Source: Synechococcus sp. A18-25c (GTDB lineage: Bacteria > Cyanobacteriota > Cyanobacteriia > PCC-6307 > Cyanobiaceae). Taken from it: a stretch of 64,000 bases of DNA. Numbering within the stretch: position 1 is the first letter of the stretch; the number at the start of each line of letters is the position of its first letter. Under the pieces are notes generated by a model. That model saw only the letters and a list, made by a program, of their open reading frames with translations, searched no databases and was not told the DNA's origin. Below are positions 44,710-56,255 of the stretch, piece after piece. Where the stretch lies: the NCBI RefSeq assembly GCF_014280035.1, contig NZ_CP047957.1:2356001-2420000 (forward strand), in the 5' to 3' direction. The translations under genes were made by a program, and so were the position numbers.

Positions 44710-45180
44710 ATGAGCAATACGATAAGAGAGCAAAGTCTCGAAAAATATGAAGCGCCAGCCTCAATGGAATTCTGGGACGACTTTACTAATTTTGCAAGTG
44801 AACAAATTAATGATTTACTTGTGGATGAATCCCGTGCGTATAAGTTGAGGCTTGCCTATGAAGAATTAATCTCCAATATTATTCGATATGCAAATGATGG
44901 CAAGCAACAGAACAGTGAGGCCACCAAACTAGAGGTATCACTTGTTCTAAAAACTATTGATGCAGAGCGATGGCTTATTTTACAAACAAAAGATACGGGC
45001 ACTCAATTCAATCCACACTTTTATCACCGATCGCCCGTTGATACAGATCAGCCAGTTGCTGAGAGACAAATTGGCGGTCTTGGACTGTTCCTGATTGAAC
45101 AATCAGTCGACAAAGCAACATACGACTGGATCGACAACAAGAATATTTACCAACTAAAAATGTGCTGCTCCGCACATTAA
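44710..45180 (+). CDS. RsbW-like GHKL serine kinase/anti-sigma-type ATPase, 156 aa
   Basis: The HATPase_c fold of anti-sigma kinases: N-box RLAYEELISNIIRYAND, G1 box ILQTKDTGTQFNP and G2 region IGGLGLFLIEQSVD. No histidine-kinase dimerisation domain, so it is of the RsbW/SpoIIAB class that phosphorylates STAS partners. Start ATG 44710, one base after the STAS gene; an overlapping GTG start at 44695 is less likely. A 294-base gap with no clear gene follows before the second phosphatase. Confidence 0.85.
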   Translation: MSNTIREQSLEKYEAPASMEFWDDFTNFASEQINDLLVDESRAYKLRLAYEELISNIIRYANDGKQQNSEATKLEVSLVLKTIDAERWLILQTKDTGTQFNPHFYHRSPVDTDQPVAERQIGGLGLFLIEQSVDKATYDWIDNKNIYQLKMCCSAH

Positions 45181-45474
45181 AATAACAAAGCAGTAACGGT
45201 TAAGATGCCGACAAAACGATGGGCGTTCTTAATTAAAGGAAGAATCTTAAATCTTTCACAAGCCGTGTTAAAGGCCGGTGATCTATATAAACGCTTGCGA
45301 ATTCAATATAGATCCCGAATGGTGATTATCTTCAAAAATAAATACTGACCTCCACATAACCGTTTAAGACCATCTTGCAAAAGGTCCTAGATCGAAACGA
45401 TGACGATTTTTGTGTGAGCAAACTAATATTTCAGCAGCAAGTCAAACAAGCCTGAAGAGCAGTTTGTTACTAAG

Positions 45475-47580
45475 ATGAAAATAAAGCCACGGGAAATGCT
45501 CTTTAAATCTGCCCCGTCCGTGCGCCAAAAGTATTGGCTTGTCATCGTGGCAGCCTGTCTAGGTGCACTTGCCAATTTGCATCCCTATGAGCTCTACGTC
45601 AATACGAGTTTGACGCTTGGCATGAGCATCGCTCTCTTCACGCTCTTCGTAGCAAGAGGCTGGTGGGGATTTGCTGTTGCAATCCCTGCAGGTTTCATGA
45701 ACATGGATTATCTGGGTCGCTATTACTCATTTATAATTTACATGATTGAAATGCTATCTCTTACCTATTTCATTAACAGTCGTTCTGGAAATCGTCTTTT
45801 AGAAAAAGGGCACATTATTATTGTTGGGTTCCTATTTTGGTTATTGATCGGTGCACCACTCCATTACCTTGCGCATTACTTTCTAGTCGGCCTGACTCAT
45901 ATTGAAGCTTTTACGCTAGCAGAAAAGACCCTTTTGAATGGTGTTGTCAACATATTGATCGCATTCATTGCTTATTCAGCTCTCGCCTTATTGCAGAATA
46001 AACGAGAGATGGAACGAGCGGCTGTCTCAATTCAAGCCTTAACGCTATCGACTGTTTACAGCCTGATTGTCTTTATTTCACTGTTTACGGCTTCTACGCT
46101 TTTCAAAAATGTAAACACAATGCAAGCTAAGAATCTTTCAGTATTTTTTCGCGATCAAGCTGCATACATTTTTGATACTTTAAGTCTAAGCAGCTCAGAG
46201 GAAGAGCAAAAGAAAATTATTGACTATATGGAGTCACAAAATGTGTTTTTCAGATGGGAGAATCTAAAGTCTCCTAGTGAGGTTGTATCAACAGATAATC
46301 AAGATATCAATAAGGTCATCGAATCCTATCAACCGTCATCAGCTCGAACACCACTCTCACGTCTAGCTGCTGAACTGGCGGAGCCTCCGAACAGGATCAG
46401 ATTATTAATGCCTCCGAGCATCGATAAAAAACGTTTGCTGAAAAAAATTGAGATGAGTTATTGGAGAGTACGACTCTTTAACGATGAAGAATCCGTAACC
46501 ATCATTCAACGCGCTCTACCAAGTTTTAACGCTCTGATCGGCTTTTACCGAAGCATGTTAAATACTTTGATCATATGCCTGATGATCGGAATCATCATCA
46601 GTGTCCTCATATCATTAATAATCCACAGAGAATTCGTTTCTGTTTTAAAAACTAAACGGACAATTGCTGATTCCAATGCCCAAAAAGACGACATTGATGA
46701 AGACGAAGACATCTACTTACAGTTATCCCCAATATGTGAAGTTCGAGAACTTGCAGATAAGGTCAATGAAAGAACATCAATCATCGAAGCTAGTAAAAAG
46801 AAGATTGAAGAGCTAAACAATATTGCACAACAGCAATTAAGCACGGCAGGCGAAATCCAACAATGCTTTCTTGGCAAGCGAGACGAGTTTTCTGAAAAAC
46901 CAGATGTCAGTCTATTCATGCGCCCTGCATACAATGCAGGCGGAGATTGGTATGATATTTTTGAGGTGAATTCTAAAACCTATCTTGTTGTCGCAGATGT
47001 TTGCGACAAAGGTGTAGGTGCAGCATTATTTATGTCTGTGTTTCGGAGCCTCATTCGATATTCTGCAGAATCACTCTGCGCACAGAATCCTGAAACAAAT
47101 GAACCCCTCGATGAAGTCATTGAAAGTGTCAATAATTACATGAGCACGAAACATGCAGATACAACTATGTTTGCCACTGTTTTTTTAGCATGCATAAATA
47201 GAGATCTTCAACAACTAGATTATATCCTGGCAGGGCACGAACATCCGATTCTACTTAGTTCGAAAGGAGAGAGCACCGAGTTTGAATTTTCAGGGCCGGC
47301 AATTGGCTTGTTCCCTGATGCAACGTATTCCATTGGAAGCATCAAATATGATCAAGGTTCAATCTTGGTGGGCTACTCCGACGGGGTTGTCGATGCTCGG
47401 AATACTAATAATGTTTCCTACGGTCATGAACGGCTGATGGAACTTATTTTAGACCTCAAAAAGAATGACCCTGATCTAAAAGCCAAAACCATTACAGATA
47501 CCCTGATCAAAGAACTGGATGAGCATATTGGAGAAGCAGAACAATTTGACGACATTACTGCTGTAGCAGCAATCCTTTAA
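45475..47580 (+). CDS. Multi-pass membrane sensor with SpoIIE-type phosphatase domain, 701 aa
   Basis: Six or seven helices (residues 20-210) of a MASE-like sensor, an extracytoplasmic part (about 215-345), another helix (NTLIICLMIGIIISVLISLI), a coiled linker (EASKKKIEELNNIAQQQLS) and the PP2C/SpoIIE domain with AGGDWYDIF, VVADVCDKGVGAALFMSVFR and YSDGVVDA plus EQFDDITAVAAI. It differs from the 34953 phosphatase in its sensory part while keeping the same catalytic motifs. So two different signals may converge on the two STAS proteins encoded just upstream. Confidence 0.82.
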   Translation: MKIKPREMLFKSAPSVRQKYWLVIVAACLGALANLHPYELYVNTSLTLGMSIALFTLFVARGWWGFAVAIPAGFMNMDYLGRYYSFIIYMIEMLSLTYFINSRSGNRLLEKGHIIIVGFLFWLLIGAPLHYLAHYFLVGLTHIEAFTLAEKTLLNGVVNILIAFIAYSALALLQNKREMERAAVSIQALTLSTVYSLIVFISLFTASTLFKNVNTMQAKNLSVFFRDQAAYIFDTLSLSSSEEEQKKIIDYMESQNVFFRWENLKSPSEVVSTDNQDINKVIESYQPSSARTPLSRLAAELAEPPNRIRLLMPPSIDKKRLLKKIEMSYWRVRLFNDEESVTIIQRALPSFNALIGFYRSMLNTLIICLMIGIIISVLISLIIHREFVSVLKTKRTIADSNAQKDDIDEDEDIYLQLSPICEVRELADKVNERTSIIEASKKKIEELNNIAQQQLSTAGEIQQCFLGKRDEFSEKPDVSLFMRPAYNAGGDWYDIFEVNSKTYLVVADVCDKGVGAALFMSVFRSLIRYSAESLCAQNPETNEPLDEVIESVNNYMSTKHADTTMFATVFLACINRDLQQLDYILAGHEHPILLSSKGESTEFEFSGPAIGLFPDATYSIGSIKYDQGSILVGYSDGVVDARNTNNVSYGHERLMELILDLKKNDPDLKAKTITDTLIKELDEHIGEAEQFDDITAVAAIL

Positions 47581-47716
47581 GCCTGTTGGTGAATGAATGG
47601 TCGTTAGCCACGTCTTCACCATGATGCGAAAAGAGTAGAGACTGACGGGAAATGTCATTCTTTTCCTTGATACAAACTACGATTAACCTTCACTTATATT
47701 AAAGTAATTCCAGTGA

Positions 47717-49342
47717 CTAGAAAAAGAGCCAAACCTGAAATCCTGCAACGACGGCAGGCGAAACACCAGGATCGCCACCTGGATTAACAATAAACTGAAT
47801 GTTAGGCATCAGTTTAAGACTTTGATTGAGATTAAAGCTATAATTTAGTTCAGTTGCCCATTCAGTTCCAGGAGTATATGTCTCTGGAACTAAGCCAAGC
47901 AAGAAATAATCACTGTTAAATGAAGCATAGCTAGTTCCAATGCTAAATGTATCAAAAGGTCGTTTAGGTAACAAACCCTCTATCACCAACCCAGCCTGTC
48001 CGCCTGAGTAAAACTTTTGCACATCAGGATTGAAACCCAAACCACCACTCAGAAAAATTCGATGATCCAAACCCAAAGAAAACCCTGGGATCCTCAAGCT
48101 AAAGATCCCATAGGCACCGTTATTTGTAGAGTCAGCAGACTCTGAGTCTGCCACAGTTTGAAATGATCCGGACCCAAGCCATCCACCTAAAGTGATCGTC
48201 CCAGGAGGCAAGTTAGATTGGTAGATTGCATTCGCCTGGTCCCAAGAAGAAGCTTTTGAAATATGATTTTGCTGACTAACTTGTACAGGTATTTGCGCCT
48301 TGGTCAAAATCGGGACGCGCAGCTCTGCGAAATGCGCCACTCCGTTTCCCTGATTAAATCTAAAATCCAGACCATGATATTTAGGTGCGAATGTATCCGG
48401 TGCGATCTGGTAGATGCCATATCTTAAGTTAACATTGTTTGAATCGCCAAAAGCCACAACCGCGCCATAGCTATTGAAAGGATTGCCAGGTATATCAATC
48501 ATTGAAGGAACCCCTTCTGCCCAACCACAAAGACCAAAATTAGAAAAATAACATTGAATCGGATTAACAGTAAAATCTTGGGCCTGCATTAATTTTCCTA
48601 ATTTCACCATCGAAATTAACTCACCTTCGGCTTTATATTCTAAATTTAAATAATTGAGGCGCGCTATTGGACCATTCCCGAAATTCCACTGCGTATTCAG
48701 TTGATTTGGTATCGATGAGGAAAGAATCTGTCCAGCGCGCTGCGTAAAAAGGGCATTGATAGCAATCTTCGATTGAAATGATTGATGAGCTTGCTGTTCA
48801 GGCGACGTTGAGTCCCGCTGCCAAGAAAAACCATTTCTCACCGCCTCTAGAGGCATCAAACGAAAGCCCAAATTAAAAAGATTTGACGAAGTCGGTTGAA
48901 CCTGTGGGGAAGAAAACGACGCATTATTTTGGCTCAAAATCGAAGCATTAAGTTCAAACCACTCCGGCATTGATAATGCTTGATTTAAATTCCATCCCTC
49001 CTGCAATGAAATGGTCGGAAGTGCTTCAGCCGTATTGAGGTTATTTGTCTGTTGAGCGACATATTCAAGACGGAGATCATTGGCCTTCTTTTGAAGGCTT
49101 TTATGAGTATTGCTTTTTTCCGCTTGGAATTCTCTTGCAACCTGAACAGGTGGCTCGCGACCAGCATGGTCTTGTTGATCCCTCGTTTCAACAATTTCAG
49201 AACGAGCAGACTGCGCTGTTGAAACAGTTCCCGCTGCCCCCAACACAACAAGACAAGCCACCAACCGACCTCGAAAATTGCTGGAAAGCTTCGTATCCTG
49301 CAAGCCGAAGGGAAACAAATCATTCTCCGGAGATTGCAGCAA
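47717..49342 (-). CDS. OprB-type carbohydrate-selective porin, 541 aa
   Basis: The N-terminal SNFRGRLVACLVVLGAAGTV gives a signal peptide, and the barrel part shows repeated amphipathic beta-strands and the late motif SIGTSYASFNSDYFL with a C-terminal NPGGDPGVSPAVVAGFQVWL ending in Phe, as required for outer-membrane insertion. Cyanobacterial porins usually carry an SLH domain before the barrel; I do not see one here, only about 100 residues of charged linker. Start TTG at 49342 is uncertain. It ends the AT-rich tract and could import sugars or other small solutes. Confidence 0.78.
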   Translation of the reverse strand: MLQSPENDLFPFGLQDTKLSSNFRGRLVACLVVLGAAGTVSTAQSARSEIVETRDQQDHAGREPPVQVAREFQAEKSNTHKSLQKKANDLRLEYVAQQTNNLNTAEALPTISLQEGWNLNQALSMPEWFELNASILSQNNASFSSPQVQPTSSNLFNLGFRLMPLEAVRNGFSWQRDSTSPEQQAHQSFQSKIAINALFTQRAGQILSSSIPNQLNTQWNFGNGPIARLNYLNLEYKAEGELISMVKLGKLMQAQDFTVNPIQCYFSNFGLCGWAEGVPSMIDIPGNPFNSYGAVVAFGDSNNVNLRYGIYQIAPDTFAPKYHGLDFRFNQGNGVAHFAELRVPILTKAQIPVQVSQQNHISKASSWDQANAIYQSNLPPGTITLGGWLGSGSFQTVADSESADSTNNGAYGIFSLRIPGFSLGLDHRIFLSGGLGFNPDVQKFYSGGQAGLVIEGLLPKRPFDTFSIGTSYASFNSDYFLLGLVPETYTPGTEWATELNYSFNLNQSLKLMPNIQFIVNPGGDPGVSPAVVAGFQVWLFF

Positions 49343-49583
49343 TTTTAAGCCGTTTATTGATCAAAAGGAAGCCTCAATTAAGCAAGTTCAAACTCTCTAA
49401 TAGGAATGTTATTGATGTTTCAGGGTCGATCCCGGATCGGTCTCGGCACGTCCTTCTCCATGGGGCACCCAAATAAAGGGAAACCGTCCTGAGATGAACC
49501 ACTCGACTGCTCAGCGACCAGCGCACTCCATCAAGCAGCCAGCAAGGTGGGACAATCGCCAACTAACTTCATCTGTTTTCACC

Positions 49584-51419
49584 ATGCGCAGCAACGGTTG
49601 CGGCGACCTGCGAGAGCAGACCATCGACAAGCAGGTGCAACTGTGCGGCTGGGTGGATCGACGCCGCGATCACGGTGGGGTGATCTTCATTGACCTCAGA
49701 GACCGCAGCGGCACGGTGCAGATCACCGTTGACCCGGATCTGGGAGCCGAAGCGTTCGCTGTCGCCGAACATCTCCGCAGCGAAACCGTGTTGCAGGTTG
49801 AGGGAATAGTTCGAGCCCGTCCCGCTGAATCCCTCAACGACAAGCTCGCGACAGGCGCTGTGGAGGTGCTGGCCAGTGGCATCACTGTGCTGAACAGCGT
49901 CAAGGGCAACCTGCCGTTCCCCGTGTCGGTGCACGACGAGGAAAACACCCGCGAAGAGCTGCGTCTGCGTCACCGCTATCTGGATCTGCGCCGCAAGCGC
50001 ATGAACGACAACCTGCGCCTGCGGGCCCAGACCATCCAGGCCGCTAGACGCTTTCTTGAGGACGAAGGTTTCATCGAGGTGGAGACGCCGGTGCTGACCC
50101 GCTCCACTCCTGAGGGCGCCCGTGACTACGTGCTGCCCAGCCGGGTCTGCGGCGGCGACTGGTTTGCTCTGCCCCAGTCCCCCCAGTTGTTCAAGCAGCT
50201 GCTGATGGTGGGCGGCATCGAGCGCTATTACCAGGTGGCCCGCTGTTTCCGCGACGAAGACCTGCGCGCCGACCGACAGCCGGAATTCACCCAGCTGGAC
50301 ATCGAGATGAGCTTTATGGATCAGGAGCAGATCCTGGAGCTGAACGAATCGCTGATCTGCGCGATCTGGAAAGCCGTGAAGGGCATCGAACTGCCGCGGC
50401 CCTTCCCCCGCATGACCTGGCATGACGCCATGGATCGCTACGGCACCGACAGACCCGACACCCGCTACGGCATGGAGCTCACCAACGTGAGTGACATCGT
50501 CAAAGACATGGGCTTCAAGGTGTTCAGCGGCGCCGTGAAATCCGGCGGCGCTGTGAAATGCATTGCGGTGCCCGGCGGCAACGATGCCCTCTCCAATGTG
50601 CGCATCAAACCCGGCGGCGATGTTTTCAGCGAAGCCCAGAAAGCCGGTGCCGGTGGCCTGGCCTTCATTCGCGTGCGTGACGGTGGCGAAATCGACACGA
50701 TCGGCGCCATCAAGGACAATCTCAGCGATGAGCAGAAGCAGGAGCTGCTCAGCCGCACTGGCGCAGAACCCGGCACCCTGCTGCTCTTCGGCGCCGGCGA
50801 CACCGCCACGGTGAACAAGGCCCTCGATCGCATACGCCAGTACTTGGCCAAGGAGCTGGGCATGGTCAAAGCCGACCAAGACAACGATCAGTGGAATTTC
50901 CTCTGGGTGGTGGACTTCCCGATGTTCGAGTTCAACAACGACGAGAACCGTTATGAGGCCTTGCACCACCCCTTCTGTGCCCCCAACGACGAGGATCTCG
51001 GCAACGATGCATCGCAATGGGCCGACACCCTGCCCGGGGCTCGGGCCCAGGCCTACGACCTGGTGCTGAATGGCCTTGAGCTCGGCGGTGGCTCCCTGCG
51101 CATCCATGACTCCGCCCTACAGCGTCAGGTTTTGCAGACCGTTGGTCTGCCCCTCGAGGAGGCCCAAGAACAGTTCGGCTTCCTGATGGACGCATTGGAT
51201 GTAGGCGCACCTCCCCACGGCGGCTTGGCCTTCGGTGTGGACCGCATGGTGATGCTGCTGGCGGGAGAGGAATCAATCCGCGACACCATTGCCTTCCCCA
51301 AGACCCAACAGGCGCGCTGCTTGATGACCAATGCCCCGGGGGGCGTGGCCGACAAGCAGCTGGAAGAGCTGCATGTGGCCAGCACCTGGGTGGATCCAAG
51401 CGAAGAAAAGCAGGACTAG
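49584..51419 (+). CDS. aspS: Aspartyl-tRNA synthetase, 611 aa
   Basis: A class II synthetase: anticodon-binding OB fold ([20 protein letters not shown]), motif 2 region ([20 protein letters not shown] with [10 protein letters not shown]), a bacterial GAD insertion (about residues 300-420) and motif 3 ([17 protein letters not shown]). ATG at 49584 ([12 protein letters not shown]) is the family start; the frame is open to 49494 but those residues are unlike AspRS. Return to GC-rich sequence is abrupt here. A strong hairpin terminator follows 48 bases downstream of the stop. Confidence 0.96.
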   Translation: MRSNGCGDLREQTIDKQVQLCGWVDRRRDHGGVIFIDLRDRSGTVQITVDPDLGAEAFAVAEHLRSETVLQVEGIVRARPAESLNDKLATGAVEVLASGITVLNSVKGNLPFPVSVHDEENTREELRLRHRYLDLRRKRMNDNLRLRAQTIQAARRFLEDEGFIEVETPVLTRSTPEGARDYVLPSRVCGGDWFALPQSPQLFKQLLMVGGIERYYQVARCFRDEDLRADRQPEFTQLDIEMSFMDQEQILELNESLICAIWKAVKGIELPRPFPRMTWHDAMDRYGTDRPDTRYGMELTNVSDIVKDMGFKVFSGAVKSGGAVKCIAVPGGNDALSNVRIKPGGDVFSEAQKAGAGGLAFIRVRDGGEIDTIGAIKDNLSDEQKQELLSRTGAEPGTLLLFGAGDTATVNKALDRIRQYLAKELGMVKADQDNDQWNFLWVVDFPMFEFNNDENRYEALHHPFCAPNDEDLGNDASQWADTLPGARAQAYDLVLNGLELGGGSLRIHDSALQRQVLQTVGLPLEEAQEQFGFLMDALDVGAPPHGGLAFGVDRMVMLLAGEESIRDTIAFPKTQQARCLMTNAPGGVADKQLEELHVASTWVDPSEEKQD

Positions 51420-51467
51420 ATCCCGAACAGAAACAGGCGTTTCTGTGCACTGAAGCTCGGAAGGATC

Positions 51468-51503
51468 AACCCTGGAAGAGCAGTCAGCCTTCCAGGGTTT
51501 TTT
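51468..51503 (+). terminator. Rho-independent terminator after aspS
   Basis: An 11-base stem AACCCTGGAAG/CTTCCAGGGTT (51468-51478 with 51489-51499) with a 10-base loop runs directly into a T tract (51498-51503). This is a textbook intrinsic terminator on the plus strand. The T tract includes the TTG start codon of the sigma-factor gene, an unusual placement. Confidence 0.85.
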
Positions 51504-52632
51504 GTCCGACAAACCACGATCGACGGGACATGCCCCGATCCGCTGGAGCGGCGGCAATGACCTGCTCCGCCTGTATCTGCAGGACATCGGTCGCGTGGAC
51601 CTGCTCACCAGCGAGGAGGAGGTGACCCTCTCGCGCCTGGTGCAGCAGCGGGAGAAGCTGCTGGTGCAGGAACGTGATCTGAGCAATCGCCACGCGGCGA
51701 TCCGGGTGCTCCTAGATCTGGAGGAACTGCAGCTGCGTGAAGCCAACCAGGTCAGCCACTGGCCCACCCGACAGGAATGGGCACGGGCTGCTGCACTGCC
51801 GCTGGAGGAACTGAACCAGCAACTGAACGAGGGCTACACCCTTTGGGCAGAGGAAGTGGGACTCGAGGCCAAAGAGCTGCAGCGGCGACTGCGGGATGGT
51901 CGCCGAGCCAGGGATCGCATGATCCAGGCCAATTTGCGCCTGGTGGTGGCTGTCGCCAAGAAGTATCAGCAACGGGGCATGGAGCTCCTTGACCTTGTGC
52001 AGGAAGGCACTCTCGGCCTCGAGCGGGCCGTGGAAAAATTCGATCCCACCCGCGGTTTCCGCTTCAGCACTTACGCCTATTGGTGGATCCGCCAAGGCAT
52101 CACCCGAGCCATTGCCACCCAGAGCCGCACCATCCGCCTGCCGGTTCATGTCACGGAAAAGCTGAACCGAATCAAGCGGGCGCAGCAGGAAATCGCTGCT
52201 GAGAAAGGGCGCCTGGCCTCCGTGAGCGATCTGGCCAAGGAGCTGGGACTGAGCGAAGACACAGTCCGTCAGACCCTCGCGCGCGTTCCTCGGTCCATCT
52301 CACTCGAGACCCGCGTCGGCAAAGACCAGGACACCCAGCTGGGGGATCTGCTGGAAGACGGCAACGCCACACCAGAGCAAACCCTCACCCGTGATGCCCT
52401 CCACGACGATCTAGAGCTGCTTCTGGATGAACTCTCACCGCGGGAAGCGGAAGTAATCCGCAGTCGCTTCGGCCTGGAGGACGACCATCCCCGCACCCTG
52501 GCGCAGATTGGCGAAGCGATGGAACTGTCACGGGAGCGGGTGCGTCAGATCGAGACACGCGCCCTCCTCAAGCTGCGGCAACCGCAGCGACGCTCCAAGG
52601 TGCGGGACTACATCCAGGGCCTTGATTCCTGA
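51502..52632 (+). CDS. Sigma-70 family group 2 RNA polymerase sigma factor, 376 aa
   Basis: Regions in order: 1.2 ([20 protein letters not shown]), 2 ([40 protein letters not shown]), 3 ([20 protein letters not shown]) and 4 with the [23 protein letters not shown]. It lacks the long acidic region 1.1 of primary RpoD, as in cyanobacterial type 2 sigma factors. The only start keeping region 1.2 is the TTG at 51502, which overlaps the T tract of the aspS terminator. Its product might be the target of the partner-switching set at 34.9-47.6 kb, but there is no direct evidence. Confidence 0.9.
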   Translation: MSDKPRSTGHAPIRWSGGNDLLRLYLQDIGRVDLLTSEEEVTLSRLVQQREKLLVQERDLSNRHAAIRVLLDLEELQLREANQVSHWPTRQEWARAAALPLEELNQQLNEGYTLWAEEVGLEAKELQRRLRDGRRARDRMIQANLRLVVAVAKKYQQRGMELLDLVQEGTLGLERAVEKFDPTRGFRFSTYAYWWIRQGITRAIATQSRTIRLPVHVTEKLNRIKRAQQEIAAEKGRLASVSDLAKELGLSEDTVRQTLARVPRSISLETRVGKDQDTQLGDLLEDGNATPEQTLTRDALHDDLELLLDELSPREAEVIRSRFGLEDDHPRTLAQIGEAMELSRERVRQIETRALLKLRQPQRRSKVRDYIQGLDS

Positions 52633-52675
52633 GCCCAATCCTCTCCCTTATCAGCTATCAGCACAGCCCACCACC

Positions 52676-53158
52676 ATGTCCAGCGCACCCCAGATCGACA
52701 TCGGCATCAACCAGACCGAACGTGAGCAGATCACGGCTGGGCTGAGCCGACTGCTCGCTGACACGTACGTGCTCTACGGCAACACCCACGGGTTCCATTG
52801 GAACGTCACCGGTCCGATGTTCAACACCCTGCATCTGATGTTCATGGACCAGTACACCGAACTCTGGAACGCGTTGGACGTGATTGCTGAACGGATTCGG
52901 TCCCTCGGCATGGTGGCGCCTCATGGTGGCTCCACACTGGCGGGCTTGGCCTCGATCAAGGAAGCTCCTCAGCAACCGGCCGCCCTCGACATGGTCCGTG
53001 AACTAGTGGCTGGGCATGAAGCCGTGGCTCGCACAGCCCGCGGGGTGTTTCCCCTGGCGGAGGCGGCCAGTGACGAACCGACGGCCGACCTGCTCACCCA
53101 ACGGTTGCAGGTCCATGAGAAAACGGCCTGGATGTTGCGCAGCCTGCTGGAGAGCTGA
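52676..53158 (+). CDS. dps: Dps-family ferritin-like DNA-protection protein, 160 aa
   Basis: Four-helix-bundle protein with the ferroxidase residues at subunit interfaces, [19 protein letters not shown] and [16 protein letters not shown]. Dps dodecamers store iron and protect DNA from oxidative damage. ATG at 52676 ([16 protein letters not shown]) gives the usual length; the longer frame from 52508 overlaps the sigma factor gene in another frame. It follows the sigma factor by 43 bases, so co-transcription is possible and would fit a stress role. Confidence 0.9.
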   Translation: MSSAPQIDIGINQTEREQITAGLSRLLADTYVLYGNTHGFHWNVTGPMFNTLHLMFMDQYTELWNALDVIAERIRSLGMVAPHGGSTLAGLASIKEAPQQPAALDMVRELVAGHEAVARTARGVFPLAEAASDEPTADLLTQRLQVHEKTAWMLRSLLES

Positions 53159-53246
53159 AGCTTGGGCTCAACAAATCTCAAGTCAGATGCGATCGCGGTC
53201 TGGAGACTTTGAGCACCTCAAAGCAACTGAAGCCTCGGTAGATTGA

Positions 53247-54944
<1,698 letters not shown>

Positions 54945-54958
54945 GTGTTGAGCGATCC

Positions 54959-55564
54959 ATGACCAGCTTGCCTGTGGTGGAGACCTTTCACTCGCTGCAG
55001 GGAGAAGGTTTGCATGCAGGCCGCAGTGCTTTTTTTATTCGACTCGGTGGCTGCCATGTGGGCTGCAGTTGGTGCGACACCAAACACTCTTGGCCGATGG
55101 AATCCCATCCCAAGCAAAGCGTCGACAGCCTCGCCACGAAAGCTGCGCAAGCTGAGCAGGCCGGTGCTGCCTTCGTGGTGATCACAGGTGGAGAGCCGCT
55201 GCATCACAACCTCAATGCCCTCACGGATGAAATTCGCCGCAGCTGCCATCTTCCTGTGCACATCGAGACCAGTGGCGTCGACCCACTCAGCGGAACGATC
55301 GACTGGGTCACACTCTCTCCGAAACGCCATCACCCACCACTCCCTGAGCTGCTGAGCGGCTGCCATGAGTTGAAGGTGGTGATCCATGAACCTGAGGATC
55401 TGCTGTTCGCTGACGTCGTCTCTGCTCAGGCCCCACAGGCGCAGTGGCTTCTACAACCGGGCTGGGACAGCCAGGAAGGTCAGCAACTGGCTGTCACCAA
55501 GGCACAAGGCGATGGCCGCTGGCGCTTGAGTTTGCAAAGCCATAAGTGGCTCGGCGTGCGCTGA
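54959..55564 (+). CDS. queE: 7-carboxy-7-deazaguanine synthase QueE (radical SAM), 201 aa
   Basis: Converts 6-carboxy-tetrahydropterin to 7-carboxy-7-deazaguanine, a step to queuosine in tRNA. The [4Fe-4S] motif is in LGGCHVGCSWCDTKHSW (CxxxCxxC) and the glycine-rich VITGGEPLHHNL follows. The start ATG at 54959 fits SLPVVETFHSLQGEGLHAGR at the N-terminus. queC lies at 61854, separated from queE by the secretion and ecotin genes. Confidence 0.93.
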   Translation: MTSLPVVETFHSLQGEGLHAGRSAFFIRLGGCHVGCSWCDTKHSWPMESHPKQSVDSLATKAAQAEQAGAAFVVITGGEPLHHNLNALTDEIRRSCHLPVHIETSGVDPLSGTIDWVTLSPKRHHPPLPELLSGCHELKVVIHEPEDLLFADVVSAQAPQAQWLLQPGWDSQEGQQLAVTKAQGDGRWRLSLQSHKWLGVR

Positions 55565-55598
55565 ATCGATACAACAGACGCGAGTCAGAGTCGTCGTC

Positions 55599-56246
55599 AT
55601 GCAGGGCATCCACTGGCCGCTGTTCCCTGCTCTGGCGCTGACCATGGCCGTCGCAATCAGCCCTGCCATCGGAGGGCTAAACGCGCGACCGCTCCCACCG
55701 GAACGCATCCCAGAGCGCACGGGAGTCTCAAATCTGGCCTTGCTCAGCAGTTCCCGTGCCCGGCGGCTGCCGCCATCACACCAACCCGTCCGTCCCGGAG
55801 AGACCCTTCAACTGGTCTATCCACTGCCGATCCCAGCCGAGGAGGTGCAGCCCTACGGCTGGCGCTATTCCAACCATCGCCAACGCTGGCGCATGCATGT
55901 CGGACATGACCTGATCGCACCCGCCGGAACGCCAGTGTTAGCGATGCTCTCGGGACGCGCGCAGTTGGTGCAATCCATTGATGGCTATGGACTGACTGTG
56001 TTGCTAGAGCATGGTCGCGGCTGGCAAACGGTGTATGCCCATCTGCAATCCGCTGAGATCCGACCCGGTGCGCTGGTGAAGGCGGGCGAACCGATCGGAC
56101 GCGTCGGACGCAGCGGCTCCGCCAGCACCAACCACTTGCACGTGGAGCTGCGCAGGCTGGATGGTCAGCAGGCCTACGCGTTGGACCTTGCACCGCTACT
56201 GCCCCTTACATGGGATCCACAAGAGATCCCTCACAACACTCGCTAA
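55599..56246 (+). CDS. M23-family peptidase, secreted, 215 aa
   Basis: A hydrophobic N-terminal signal (LFPALALTMAVAISPAIG) is followed by a linker and an LytM/M23 domain: GWRYSNHRQRWRMHVGHD (HxxxD), AGTPVLAMLSGRAQ, VYAHLQSAEIRPGALVKAGE and NHLHVEL (HxH). The four zinc ligands are present, so it is probably an active murein hydrolase or endopeptidase. It opens the block inserted between queE and queC and is 9 bases before the parvulin-like gene. Confidence 0.85.
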   Translation: MQGIHWPLFPALALTMAVAISPAIGGLNARPLPPERIPERTGVSNLALLSSSRARRLPPSHQPVRPGETLQLVYPLPIPAEEVQPYGWRYSNHRQRWRMHVGHDLIAPAGTPVLAMLSGRAQLVQSIDGYGLTVLLEHGRGWQTVYAHLQSAEIRPGALVKAGEPIGRVGRSGSASTNHLHVELRRLDGQQAYALDLAPLLPLTWDPQEIPHNTR

Positions 56247-56255
56247 CTTCGGGCG

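Noticed and set aside
49569-51107. Minus-strand frame of 512 codons opposite aspS
   Set aside because: Lies fully within aspS on the other strand, has shadow-type composition and no recognisable motif.
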